Below, piece after piece: positions 38,104 through 44,720 of a DNA stretch of 44,720 nt (position 1 is the stretch's first letter; each line of letters starts with the position of its first letter). The stretch is taken from the NCBI GenBank assembly GCA_945878025.1, contig CAMDXM010000004.1:1-44720 (forward strand). The letters run 5' to 3'. Both the position numbers and the translations under genes were made by a program. The notes under the pieces were generated by a model. That model searched no databases, was not told the DNA's origin, and saw only the letters and a program-made list of their open reading frames with translations. The stretch comes from Pseudorhodoplanes sinuspersici (GTDB lineage: Bacteria > Pseudomonadota > Alphaproteobacteria > Rhizobiales > Xanthobacteraceae).

Positions 38104-38703
38104 CTAATCCCCGATCGCCTTCTCATCCGCAACGAGCATTGCGAACCGGTCGCTCAGCGCGGTCAGCGCATTCCTGTGCACCTCGGCGGCGGACACCGTG
38201 CCGCCGGTGAGCGGATCGGGAAGGTCGCGCGTCGCCGCGGCGGCGGCCACAACCGTCGCCTTCAGTCCGTGATCGAGCGCCGAGCGCGCGGTCGCCTCGA
38301 CGCACATATGAGTCATGAAGCCCGTGAGAATGATCTCTTTCCTGCCGGTCGCGTCGAGCGCGGCTTTCAGGTCCGTTCCGGCAAAGGCGTTGGGCAGCGA
38401 TTTCTCGATCACCTTCTCGCCAGAGGCCGGCGCGGCCTCGCTCACGATCGCAAAACCCGGCGTGTCCGGCCCAAACGCTCCGCCCGGCTTGCCCTTGTGC
38501 TGGATATGGATGACCGGCGTCCCGGTCTTGCGGGCGCGGGCCAGCAGCCGTCCGATCTCGGCGAGTGCCGGGCCGACGCCCGGCAGCGGCAGCTTGCCGT
38601 CGACATATTCCCGTTGCGCGTCGATCACGACCAGGACCGCATCCGAGAGCTTCGAAGGGATGGCGGCCACGCCGGCCAGCTGCAGCAGGGTCTTGGGCGA
38701 CAT
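38104..38703 (-). CDS. Isochorismatase-family cysteine hydrolase
   Basis: From the ATG at 38703 (GAAGGAG before it) the product is 199 aa. It carries the triad of the family: Asp28 in 'VLVVIDAQREYVDG', Lys101 in 'EKSLPNAFAGTDL', and Cys134 in 'LTGFMTHMCVEATARSA'. These enzymes hydrolyse isochorismate, nicotinamide, N-carbamoylsarcosine or similar amides. The active site is complete, but the substrate cannot be inferred from context. The upstream open frame to 38775 overlaps a hairpin. Confidence 0.9.
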   Translation of the reverse strand: MSPKTLLQLAGVAAIPSKLSDAVLVVIDAQREYVDGKLPLPGVGPALAEIGRLLARARKTGTPVIHIQHKGKPGGAFGPDTPGFAIVSEAAPASGEKVIEKSLPNAFAGTDLKAALDATGRKEIILTGFMTHMCVEATARSALDHGLKATVVAAAAATRDLPDPLTGGTVSAAEVHRNALTALSDRFAMLVADEKAIGD

Positions 38704-38743
38704 TGGAACTCCTTCAGCGGGAACAGGGAGGTTATACAAAAAC

Positions 38744-38773
38744 GGACACCGGAGAGGGGGCTCTCCGGTGTCC
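38744..38773 (-). terminator. Terminator of the 27-aa membrane peptide gene
   Basis: GGACACCGGAGAG (38744-38756) and CTCTCCGGTGTCC (38761-38773) are exact reverse complements with a four-base GGGG loop on the plus strand. On the minus strand the stem is followed by GTTTTTGTATAAC, a weak U run. It lies 65 bases after the stop of the peptide gene and before the hydrolase gene. Confidence 0.75.
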
Positions 38774-38837
38774 ATATTGTCTGCCGCTTGATGTGTTACG
38801 GCGTTGGTGGCTTTAAGCTTTCCTTCTGATCTCGAAC

Positions 38838-38921
38838 TCAGAACGCTCCCAGCAATACCGCGCCGACAAAGAGGAAGGCGGCGCAGAGAGCCAGAACATT
38901 CAGTCTCAAGGCAAGGTCCAC
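38838..38921 (-). CDS. 27-aa single-helix membrane peptide, unknown
   Basis: A GTG at 38921 follows a very strong GGGAGG (38927-38932). The product is (V/M)DLALRLNVL then 'ALCAAFLFVGAVLLGAF' and a TGA at 38838-38840, so it is a single transmembrane helix with an acidic-basic head. A terminator hairpin follows, as expected for a real transcribed gene. It lies in a stretch of about 480 bases without other coding signals. I think similar peptides occur in Bradyrhizobium but cannot check. Function unknown. Confidence 0.6.
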   Translation of the reverse strand: MDLALRLNVLALCAAFLFVGAVLLGAF

Positions 38922-39184
38922 GTAGGCCTCCCTTCGCTGGCTAATACAAATTGTAACAGAAGCCGTGACCGGCTCGAAGCGGGAAACGCCTGACCCTTGG
39001 AAAAGTGCCATAGTGGTTCGCGAAATCTGGGGATTTCTCCTTCAAGGCTTTGATATTTCTCGATAAAATTTGAAGCTTGGGAGCCGGGCCAGGTTCCGAA
39101 GTCATTGAAATCACAGGGCTGGCGGTCCGTCGGAAATCGCAATCTCAGATAGAAAGATAGAAATAATTCTCTTTTTTGGATTCT

Positions 39185-39418
39185 TCAGGGCTTGCCTTCG
39201 ATGGCCGCAACGATCCTCCCGGTGACCCGGCGGGCGACCGGTATGGCGAAATAGGCCGACACGGCGGCGACCGGCCAAGCCAGAAAATAGGCCTTCGCCC
39301 ATTGCCACAGGAAGTCCGGCGGAACGCCGAGATTGATGATGGTGACGAGCAGCGTCACGACAAACACCATCATTGCCGTCATCACGACCGGGAAGATGAA
39401 TCGCGCCTTGCCGTCCAT
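39185..39418 (-). CDS. DUF2798 membrane protein
   Basis: The 77-aa product has two membrane helices ('FPVVMTAMMVFVVTLLVTII' and 'FLAWPVAAVSAYFAIPVARR') separated by 'NLGVPPDFLWQWAKAY', which is the DUF2798 pattern. Members are small inner-membrane proteins, often next to TetR regulators. A 22-bp perfect palindrome lies 30 bases upstream of the start and is the likely operator. The stop is followed by an AT-rich stretch. Confidence 0.85.
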   Translation of the reverse strand: MDGKARFIFPVVMTAMMVFVVTLLVTIINLGVPPDFLWQWAKAYFLAWPVAAVSAYFAIPVARRVTGRIVAAIEGKP

Positions 39419-39447
39419 TGTCGTCCGCTCTCACGCGCAGGCGATGA

Positions 39448-39469
39448 ACCACCACACTAGTGTGGTGGT
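39448..39469. promoter_or_regulatory. Candidate repressor operator (22-bp perfect palindrome)
   Basis: ACCACCACACT followed directly by its exact reverse complement AGTGTGGTGGT gives an uninterrupted 22-bp palindrome centred on CTAG. It lies 30 bases upstream of the DUF2798 start and 69 bases before the extensin-family gene. Such symmetry is typical of TetR- or MarR-type operators. No intact regulator is nearby, but a TetR remnant occurs at 41694. Confidence 0.55.
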
Positions 39470-39537
39470 AAGGTTAATCAAATCGCCGGCCACAGCATTG
39501 AAAGCCCATTAACAGAGTCGTTCGCATTCTCCGCGTC

Positions 39538-40995
39538 ATGGTGGGGAAGTTGCGTTCATCCCGGTGGCGCTGGTCCCGGTTGAGTGTGATTGCCGCTGGT
39601 CTGCTCGCGCTCGCAACGCTGGCCGGCTGCGGCCGCAATTATTTTTTCGCCGAACGCGAACCGTGGCGGCACGAAGCCGAAGTCGCCTGCCTGAAATCCG
39701 GAACGGTGAAGGAAAGCGCGGTGCTGATCCGCTCCGAGCCGATCCGCGGGCCCGGCATGTGCGGCGCGGATTTTCCGCTGAAAGTGACGGCGCTCGCGGA
39801 AGGCAACGCGGCGATCGGCTATTCGCCCGATTTCCGTCCGCCCGGCGCCATTCCCAATGCCGGCCCGCAACCGTCCGAATGGCCGATTTCGCAGCCGCGC
39901 GGCGAGCCGCGTTACAGCAATCCCTCGCGGCCGCCGAGCGTCGATCCGCGATACATGGCGGCGCCGTCCTCGCGCGGGGCGGTGACATCGGCGCCCATAT
40001 CGGCGCCCCTGCCAGCGCCGATGCAGATCACGCCGCAGGTTCATGAAACGCCGCCGCAAGGAGGTTACGACCGGTCCAATATGCGCGCCGCGCCGGCCTA
40101 TTCGCCGCCACCCGCGCCGTCTTACGCTCCACCACGCGCCACGCCGCAGCGCCGTTCGGTCTTCGACAAGCCGCCACCCGGAAGCGGCGACGAATTCGAG
40201 GATGAATTCGCAATCGACAGGCCGGGCGCGGCGCGCAATGTCGCTCCCAATTCCTCCGTGCCGTCGACGCGTCCTGCCTATCAGCGCCCGCCCGAACGTC
40301 CCGTCACCGTGCCGCTCGGGCCGCGCACGCCTTACACGGGCTCGGTTGGCCCTGTTGAGGTCAAGCCCGTGGCGACGCTCGCCTGTCCGATCGTGTCCGC
40401 GCTCGATCGCTGGCTCGTGGACGCCGTGCAGCCATCCGCGCAACGCTGGTTCGGCGTGCCGGTCGCCGAGATCCGGCAGATTTCCGCTTACTCATGCCGT
40501 GGCATGAATGGCCAGCCGGGCGCGCGCATCTCCGAACACGCCTTCGGCAACGCGCTCGATATCGCGTCTTTTGTGCTGGCGGACGGACGCAAGATCACGG
40601 TCAAGGACGGCTGGCGCGGCTCGCCGGAAGAGCAGGGCTTCCTGCGCGACGTGCAAGGCGCGGCCTGCGAGCAATTCACGACGGTGCTCGCGCCGGGCTC
40701 CAATCGCTTTCACTACGACCACATCCATGTCGATCTGATGCGGCGCGCGAGCGGAAACGCGATCTGCAATCCGGACGCGGTGCCGGGCGACGTCGTCGCC
40801 GCGCGGGTCGCCAAGGAGCGCGGCTATGCCTGGAAGCGCGACCCAGGCGTGACCGGCTCGATCGGCAAGGTTTCGGCGGCAATGAAAGAAAAGCCGAAGC
40901 CCAGTGTGAAAAAGAAGCTGAAGAAATTCTTCGCGCCCGAGGAAGACGACGACGATTGGGTCGAGGACGACGGGCCGCGGCTGCGAGACGATTAG
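39538..40995 (+). CDS. Extensin-family lipoprotein with Pro-rich linker
   Basis: The 485-aa protein has a lipobox 'LATLAGC' with Cys31, so it is a predicted lipoprotein. A proline-rich, low-complexity middle covers about 95-265 ('APAYSPPPAPSYAPP' and others). The C-terminal extensin-like domain (Pfam extensin-like_C) covers about 280-440, with 'CPIVSALDRWLVDAV', 'ARISEHAFGNALDIASF' and 'FHYDHIHVDLM', plus paired cysteines. This domain is D,D-carboxypeptidase-like in fold with a His-Asp-His metal site (SEHxxGxALD, HxHxD). A basic, lysine-rich tail and an acidic end ('EEDDDDWVEDDG') follow. It probably acts on peptidoglycan in the periplasm (inference). The ribosome site is weak. Confidence 0.85.
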   Translation: MVGKLRSSRWRWSRLSVIAAGLLALATLAGCGRNYFFAEREPWRHEAEVACLKSGTVKESAVLIRSEPIRGPGMCGADFPLKVTALAEGNAAIGYSPDFRPPGAIPNAGPQPSEWPISQPRGEPRYSNPSRPPSVDPRYMAAPSSRGAVTSAPISAPLPAPMQITPQVHETPPQGGYDRSNMRAAPAYSPPPAPSYAPPRATPQRRSVFDKPPPGSGDEFEDEFAIDRPGAARNVAPNSSVPSTRPAYQRPPERPVTVPLGPRTPYTGSVGPVEVKPVATLACPIVSALDRWLVDAVQPSAQRWFGVPVAEIRQISAYSCRGMNGQPGARISEHAFGNALDIASFVLADGRKITVKDGWRGSPEEQGFLRDVQGAACEQFTTVLAPGSNRFHYDHIHVDLMRRASGNAICNPDAVPGDVVAARVAKERGYAWKRDPGVTGSIGKVSAAMKEKPKPSVKKKLKKFFAPEEDDDDWVEDDGPRLRDD

Positions 40996-41019
40996 GATCT
41001 GAGTAATCTCAGAGGAATC

Positions 41020-41147
41020 GTCATGCCCTGCACCCGGGTCCGGCCTTCGGCTGGCCCGAGCACAAGCCTTGTGCCGGGCATCCATGTCTTGCTTTTGCGA
41101 TCGTAGCTAAGAAAGACGTGGATGGCCGGGACGAGCCCGGCCATGAC
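41020..41147. repeat. Dispersed palindrome doublet
   Basis: Copy one, GTCATGCCC...GGGCATCCATGTCTT (41020-41094), faces copy two, AAGACGTGGATGG...GCCATGAC (41113-41147). The spacer, with TTGCGATCGTAGCTAAG, resembles the 34139-34160 spacer (TTGCCACCGTCGCCAAG). The conserved spacer implies the two copies move as one unit. Confidence 0.8.
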
Positions 41148-41171
41148 AACAAAATGCACGGTTCAATGTTG

Positions 41172-41561
41172 TTACTGACAGCGGCGCAGAACGAAGGTCT
41201 TTCCCTGCGGCAATCTCAGCTCGATGTGATCGCCATCGAGCAGGCGCATGGTGTAGTCGACGCGCGCGCGGATCTGTCCGGTAGTGAACTCGTCGATCAA
41301 ACGATATTCGGCGCCGCTGCGGCTGACCGAGAGATTGCGGTAATCGGGAACGCCGCCGCCCGTGTCGAAGCGGCGCTCGCCGACGAATTCCATGAAACGG
41401 GCGCCGCATTCCGGCGCCAGGCCTTCGCCGACTGTATTCTCATAAGTCCACTTGCCGGAGACCGGATATGAGCCGGCGACGGCGAATCCCGCGATGACCG
41501 GCAGCGACACGATCGCTCCCGTCAGGCAGACGACGCAGAATTTGCGGCCTTCGGGACTCAT
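41172..41561 (-). CDS. Small exported protein, unknown
   Basis: The 129-aa product starts with a hydrophobic leader ('VVCLTGAIVSLPVIAGFAVA') that is a signal peptide or anchor. The mature part is beta-rich, with 'SGKWTYENTVGEGLAPECG' and 'YRLIDEFTTGQIRARVDYT'. It ends in 'LDGDHIELRLPQGKTFVLRR' and a C-terminal cysteine, which could pair with the Cys near residue 52. No family recognised. It is followed by the repeat doublet and preceded by a TetR remnant on the same strand. Confidence 0.65.
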   Translation of the reverse strand: MSPEGRKFCVVCLTGAIVSLPVIAGFAVAGSYPVSGKWTYENTVGEGLAPECGARFMEFVGERRFDTGGGVPDYRNLSVSRSGAEYRLIDEFTTGQIRARVDYTMRLLDGDHIELRLPQGKTFVLRRCQ

Positions 41562-41693
41562 GGCCCTCAGTTAATCCTTTCGCGAATAGAGTCGATCCGT
41601 GCTTTCGGCCAAAAGACGGAAAGCGTTAATCCATTTAATTTGAAACGATACCGCGCGATGTCCGGTTGCGGCCACAATGCAGACGCGATGCGT

Positions 41694-41939
41694 TCAAATT
41701 TTGCAGGCGGCAAGGAAGCCGCGCACGGCGGTTCGCGTCACATGCGCGATCTGCTCTTCGCCTGGAGGAGTGGCGGCGTTGAAGATCGTCGGCTTGAACA
41801 AGGCCGACTGGCAGGCGTCGATGAATTGCGCGGCGGCGAATTCCGGATCGCCGATGCTCGATTTGCCTGCTGCGATCTGCGTTCGGAAATAGCCCGATAG
41901 CAGCGCGATCCCGCGCGCCGGACCTTGATCGTAGAATTT
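41694..41939 (-). pseudogene. Remnant of a TetR-family regulator (C-terminal part only)
   Basis: Read on the minus strand from 41936, 80 residues run to a TGA at 41694: 'FYDQGPARGIALLSGYFRTQ', 'IAAGKSSIGDPEFAAAQFID', then 'TIFNAATPPGEEQIAHVTR' and 'AVRGFLAACKI'. This matches the AefR-like TetR C-terminal domain, which usually has this 'GPARGxALLxGYxRxQ' start. No DNA-binding part precedes it: an in-frame TGA lies seven codons upstream of the aligned part, and no matching N-terminus is seen in other frames. It has no start codon in a usable place. I take it as a decayed gene. The rest of 41562-42133 shows nothing else convincing. Confidence 0.7.
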
Positions 41940-42133
41940 GCGGCCCCACCGACACGGCCGTCATTGGATTTTGCGGCGACGGCGCCCGGTTGGCGGTCAG
42001 CTTACGATTGGGCGGATGGTAAATAATTAATGTTTTTCCACCATTTTGCCATGTGATTTGGGGTCCGCCGGTTCGGTTCGGGGCGGTTGTCGCCGGCGGC
42101 CCGCACGTTTCACTGCGCCTCGGGAATTGTTCT

Positions 42134-44191
42134 ATGGGTCTGCGCCTCGCCGATATTCGCATCTCATCCAAGATTTCCATCGCCAGTCTCGTGCCACTTG
42201 TCGGCCTCGCGCTATTCGCAGGGCTTGCCGTTTTCCATGCATGGTCCGAGGCGAGCGCGGCGCGCGCGGTGCTGGCCGCGACCGATCTCGCCGAGTCTGC
42301 CAGCCTCGCCATCCACGAACTGCAAAAAGAACGCGGGATGTCGTCCGGGTTCGTTGCGTCGAAGGCACAACAATTCGCCGCCGACCTTCCGCCGCAGCGT
42401 CAATCGGCCGACGGGCGGATACGTTCATTCCAGGACGCGGTCGCCGGATTTGGCAGCGGCGGGTCGAGCGGCAAGGCGGCCGCCGCCGTCGACGCGGCAT
42501 CGCTCGAATTGAAGAATCTCGATCCGCTGCGCAAATCCGTTTCGGCTCTGACGATGCCGGCGGCGGAAGCCGCGGCGATGTATACGCGAATCATTGCGAC
42601 GCTTCTGTCGGTCGCCGAAAGCATCGGAGAATTGTCACGCGACGCCGGGATCACCCAATCGGTTTCGATCTACACCGCTGCGATGCGCGGCAAGGAACAG
42701 GCCGGGCAGGAGCGCGCAACCGGAGCGCGCGGCTTCGGCGCCGGCAAGTTCGCCGCCGGAGACCTGCGCGCGTTCATTTCGCTTGCCGCCGCGCAGAACG
42801 AGCAATTCGATATTGTCCGCCGCCTTGGCAAACCGGCGCAGCAGGATGCCATCAAGGCTGCGCTGTCGGCGCCCGCGAACGACGACGTTGCCGTCATGCG
42901 AGACGCCGCCCTCAAAAGCGCCATCGGTGAATCGGCCGACATTGTCGCCGCCGCAAACTGGTTCAAGGCGGCCACGGCCCGGATCGACGACCTCAAGAAA
43001 GTCGAAGATCGTTTCGCGCAGGATCTTCGGCAAGCCGCGGGCGCCGTGAGCGGCCGGGCCACGAACATGCTGATCACGATGCTCGCGGCGTCGATCGGCC
43101 TGATCGCGGCTGCGTCGGCGATTGCCTGGCTCAGCGCGCGTTCGATCACGCGTCCGCTTGCGCATCTCGTGCGCACGACGCTGACGCTGGCCGATGGGAA
43201 AACCGAGATCGATATCGCGGGCGCGGACCGGAACGACGAAATCGGCGATCTCTCGCGCGCGGTCGCGGTGTTTCGGGACAACGCCATCGAACGGGAGCGT
43301 CTGGAGGAAGCGGCGAAAGGCGCGCGGCAGGAACGCGAGGAGCGGCAGCGCCGGATCGACGCGCTGATCGAACGCTTCAGCAATGCGGTCGGCCTGACCC
43401 TCGACGCCGTCGGAGAAAATACAGCGCTGATGGACGACACCGCCAAGACCTTGTCCTCGATCGCGAGCACGGCGTCGGGCCAGGCGACCGGCGCGGCCGG
43501 CGCTTCGGAAGAGGCGTCCGCGAATGTCCAGAATGTCGCAGCGGCCACCGAGGAATTGTCGGCGTCAATCCAGGAGATCGGGCAGCAGGTGGCGCATACG
43601 AGCACGATTTCGCGCCGCGCCGTTGAAATGGCAAATTCATCGAACGGCGAAATCGAGGCGTTGTCCGGGGCCGCTCAGCGCATTGGCGATGTGATCGGCA
43701 TCATTCAGACGATCGCCGCGCAGACCAATCTCCTGGCCCTCAATGCCACGATCGAAGCCGCGCGCGCAGGCGAGGCGGGAAGAGGGTTTTCCATCGTGGC
43801 CTCCGAAGTGAAATCGCTTGCAACCCAAACCGCGAAGGCGACGGAAGACGTCGCGCGGCAGGTGACGGCAATCCAGGGCTCGACCGGAAAGGTCGTCGAC
43901 TCGATGAAATCGATCATATCGACCATGAGCGAGATCGACGGCTTCACCTCGAGCCTCGCGGGCGCCGTCGAAGAACAGAGAGCGGCGACGCAGGAAATCT
44001 CGGGCAGCGTGCAAATGGCCGCGCGCGGTACGGAAGAACTCAATCAGAATGTCACCGGGGTGACCGGCGCCATTCGCGAGACCAGCCGTTCGGCCGAGAA
44101 TGTACTGACGGCGTCCGGCAAGCTCGCGCTGCATGCGACCTCGCTCAAGGACGAGGTCGATCAATTCCTGCGCGAAGTCGCGGCCGCCTAG
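42134..44191 (+). CDS. Methyl-accepting chemotaxis protein with NIT sensor domain
   Basis: The ATG at 42134 is used; the frame is open to 42053. The 685-aa protein has a membrane helix (about 16-38), then a periplasmic NIT (nitrate/nitrite-sensing type) domain with '[20 protein letters not shown]' as its signature. The second helix is at about 311-335 and a HAMP domain follows ('[19 protein letters not shown]'). A long coiled-coil signalling region has the conserved tip '[20 protein letters not shown]' near 528-547. It would control the chemotaxis kinase. No che genes are nearby, so it is an orphan receptor; nitrate or nitrite as ligand is only suggested by the domain. Confidence 0.92.
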   Translation: MGLRLADIRISSKISIASLVPLVGLALFAGLAVFHAWSEASAARAVLAATDLAESASLAIHELQKERGMSSGFVASKAQQFAADLPPQRQSADGRIRSFQDAVAGFGSGGSSGKAAAAVDAASLELKNLDPLRKSVSALTMPAAEAAAMYTRIIATLLSVAESIGELSRDAGITQSVSIYTAAMRGKEQAGQERATGARGFGAGKFAAGDLRAFISLAAAQNEQFDIVRRLGKPAQQDAIKAALSAPANDDVAVMRDAALKSAIGESADIVAAANWFKAATARIDDLKKVEDRFAQDLRQAAGAVSGRATNMLITMLAASIGLIAAASAIAWLSARSITRPLAHLVRTTLTLADGKTEIDIAGADRNDEIGDLSRAVAVFRDNAIERERLEEAAKGARQEREERQRRIDALIERFSNAVGLTLDAVGENTALMDDTAKTLSSIASTASGQATGAAGASEEASANVQNVAAATEELSASIQEIGQQVAHTSTISRRAVEMANSSNGEIEALSGAAQRIGDVIGIIQTIAAQTNLLALNATIEAARAGEAGRGFSIVASEVKSLATQTAKATEDVARQVTAIQGSTGKVVDSMKSIISTMSEIDGFTSSLAGAVEEQRAATQEISGSVQMAARGTEELNQNVTGVTGAIRETSRSAENVLTASGKLALHATSLKDEVDQFLREVAAA

Positions 44192-44338
44192 GAGGTTGCG
44201 CGATCTCTTTCCAAAAGCAATTCAAGATTGCATCGCAAATTTGATTTATTGTCCTCGTTATTCTTGCATTCGAAGCAAAAAATTTGAGTTCAGAAAATAT
44301 CGAACTCTGACAGAGATTTAGGCAAGCACTACTCGTTT

Positions 44339-44358
44339 TTATCCACAGTTTATACACC
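44339..44358. promoter_or_regulatory. Two DnaA-box-like sites
   Basis: TTATCCACA (44339-44347) is a perfect match to the DnaA box, and TTATACACC (44350-44358) matches TTATNCACA at eight of nine positions. They are 11 bp apart in an AT-rich gap. The gap from 44192 to 44453 holds no gene. There are too few boxes for an origin; DnaA-dependent control of the following gene is possible. Confidence 0.4.
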
Positions 44359-44453
44359 GCTTCCGCACAGCGTAGTGGCGGCATACCGCAAAACCGATAT
44401 CCAAAATTTTCGCCAAATGGTTGCGTGGCGTGGGGAATTTTGGGGGCGGTGAA

Positions 44454-44720
44454 ATGGGTAACGGGAGACGCGCGTTTACGCTGTTAATGGTTGTCTTTTT
44501 TTCGGTGAGTTCAGCAGGCTGTTATCAAGGTCCAAGGCTGCCTTTGAATCCGCCACGACTTGTGACCGATTCCGAAACGGACATGGCCGTGCAGCTCTTC
44601 ATGCAGGCCACGCTTTTCCTCGCTCAGTATCACGGATACGAAACAATTACTTACGCGGAAATCTCGTCGCGGTCAGAAAAAGCGGGTTTCAGAATGTTGC
44701 CGCTGATGCCGCCCAATTCC
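44454..44720 (+). CDS. Predicted lipoprotein, N-terminal part (3' truncated by window)
   Basis: The ATG at 44454 is preceded by GGGGGCGGTGAA. The frame is open to the end of the window (89 codons). It has a basic start ('MGNGRRAF'), a hydrophobic core ('TLLMVVFFSVSS') and a lipobox-like 'SAGC' with Cys22, then a mature part 'YQGPRLPLNPPRLVTDSET'. It is likely an outer- or inner-membrane lipoprotein, with the remainder outside the window. Family not recognised. Confidence 0.65.
   Translation, partial: MGNGRRAFTLLMVVFFSVSSAGCYQGPRLPLNPPRLVTDSETDMAVQLFMQATLFLAQYHGYETITYAEISSRSEKAGFRMLPLMPPNS

Noticed and set aside
41640-41900. Plus-strand 86-codon open frame
   Set aside because: It is the mirror of the TetR C-terminal remnant on the minus strand, which has a recognisable protein pattern.
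44192-44453. Replication origin
   Set aside because: Only two DnaA-box-like sites and no origin-linked genes (dnaA, parAB, hemE) nearby.

Overview
The window looks like chromosome of an alphaproteobacterium of the Hyphomicrobiales (Rhizobiales), close to the Bradyrhizobium/Rhodopseudomonas/Xanthobacteraceae side. The evidence is high-GC coding, Rhizobiales-type small membrane proteins (DUF1328, DUF2798, CvpA), a TPP riboswitch ahead of thiC, an ArsR-methyltransferase fusion leading metF-metH, and several families of short dispersed palindromes of the kind that crowd genomes of this group. No taxonomic search was possible, so this is inference. No rRNA, tRNA, CRISPR array, transposase or prophage was seen.

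Layout. 0-2.5 kb: the end of an amidase gene, a DUF1328 membrane protein, two small unknowns and a DapA-like protein that has lost the catalytic lysine and tyrosine. 2.5-10.8 kb: a complete high-affinity potassium system, with a 27-aa membrane peptide, kdpF, kdpA, kdpB, kdpC, kdpD and kdpE in one direction, a candidate KdpE operator in front and a strong terminator behind. 10.9-16.6 kb: mostly minus-strand small genes, namely three exported glycine-rich proteins, a zinc-ribbon membrane protein, an exported protein, pncC, DUF2188, a SnoaL-like protein, a VOC protein, a membrane protein and CvpA. 16.7-17.6 kb: about 1 kb without a convincing gene, with nested palindromic repeats and a heavily structured stretch.

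17.6-21.8 kb: a TM2-like protein, a DUF3829 protein, then an AT-richer patch with a HEPN-like protein, a papain/transglutaminase-like protein and three small exported orphans. 21.8-24.3 kb: a thiamine operon (promoter, TPP riboswitch, membrane protein, thiC); thiC carries a dispersed palindrome translated in frame. 24.3-28.7 kb: an OmpR-type two-component pair with a four-half-site candidate operator facing a divergent acidic protein, then a DUF4403 protein. 29-32 kb: a ketopantoate-reductase-like gene, an L,D-transpeptidase, TrmO and a SnoaL-like protein. 32.1-38 kb: the methionine/SAM-cycle operon, an ArsR-methyltransferase regulator overlapping metF and followed by metH, with a palindrome overlapping its promoter. 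38.1-41.6 kb: an isochorismatase-family hydrolase, a 27-aa membrane peptide, DUF2798 with a 22-bp perfect palindrome upstream, an extensin-family lipoprotein and an exported unknown. 41.7-44.7 kb: a TetR C-terminal remnant, a chemoreceptor with a NIT domain, an AT-rich gap with two DnaA-box-like sites, and a lipoprotein gene running off the end.

The best candidates for something new are the in-frame palindrome in thiC, the HEPN/papain-like pair, the active-site-stripped DapA paralogue, the SAM-cycle regulator with its operator, and the paired (REPIN-like) palindromes at several junctions.
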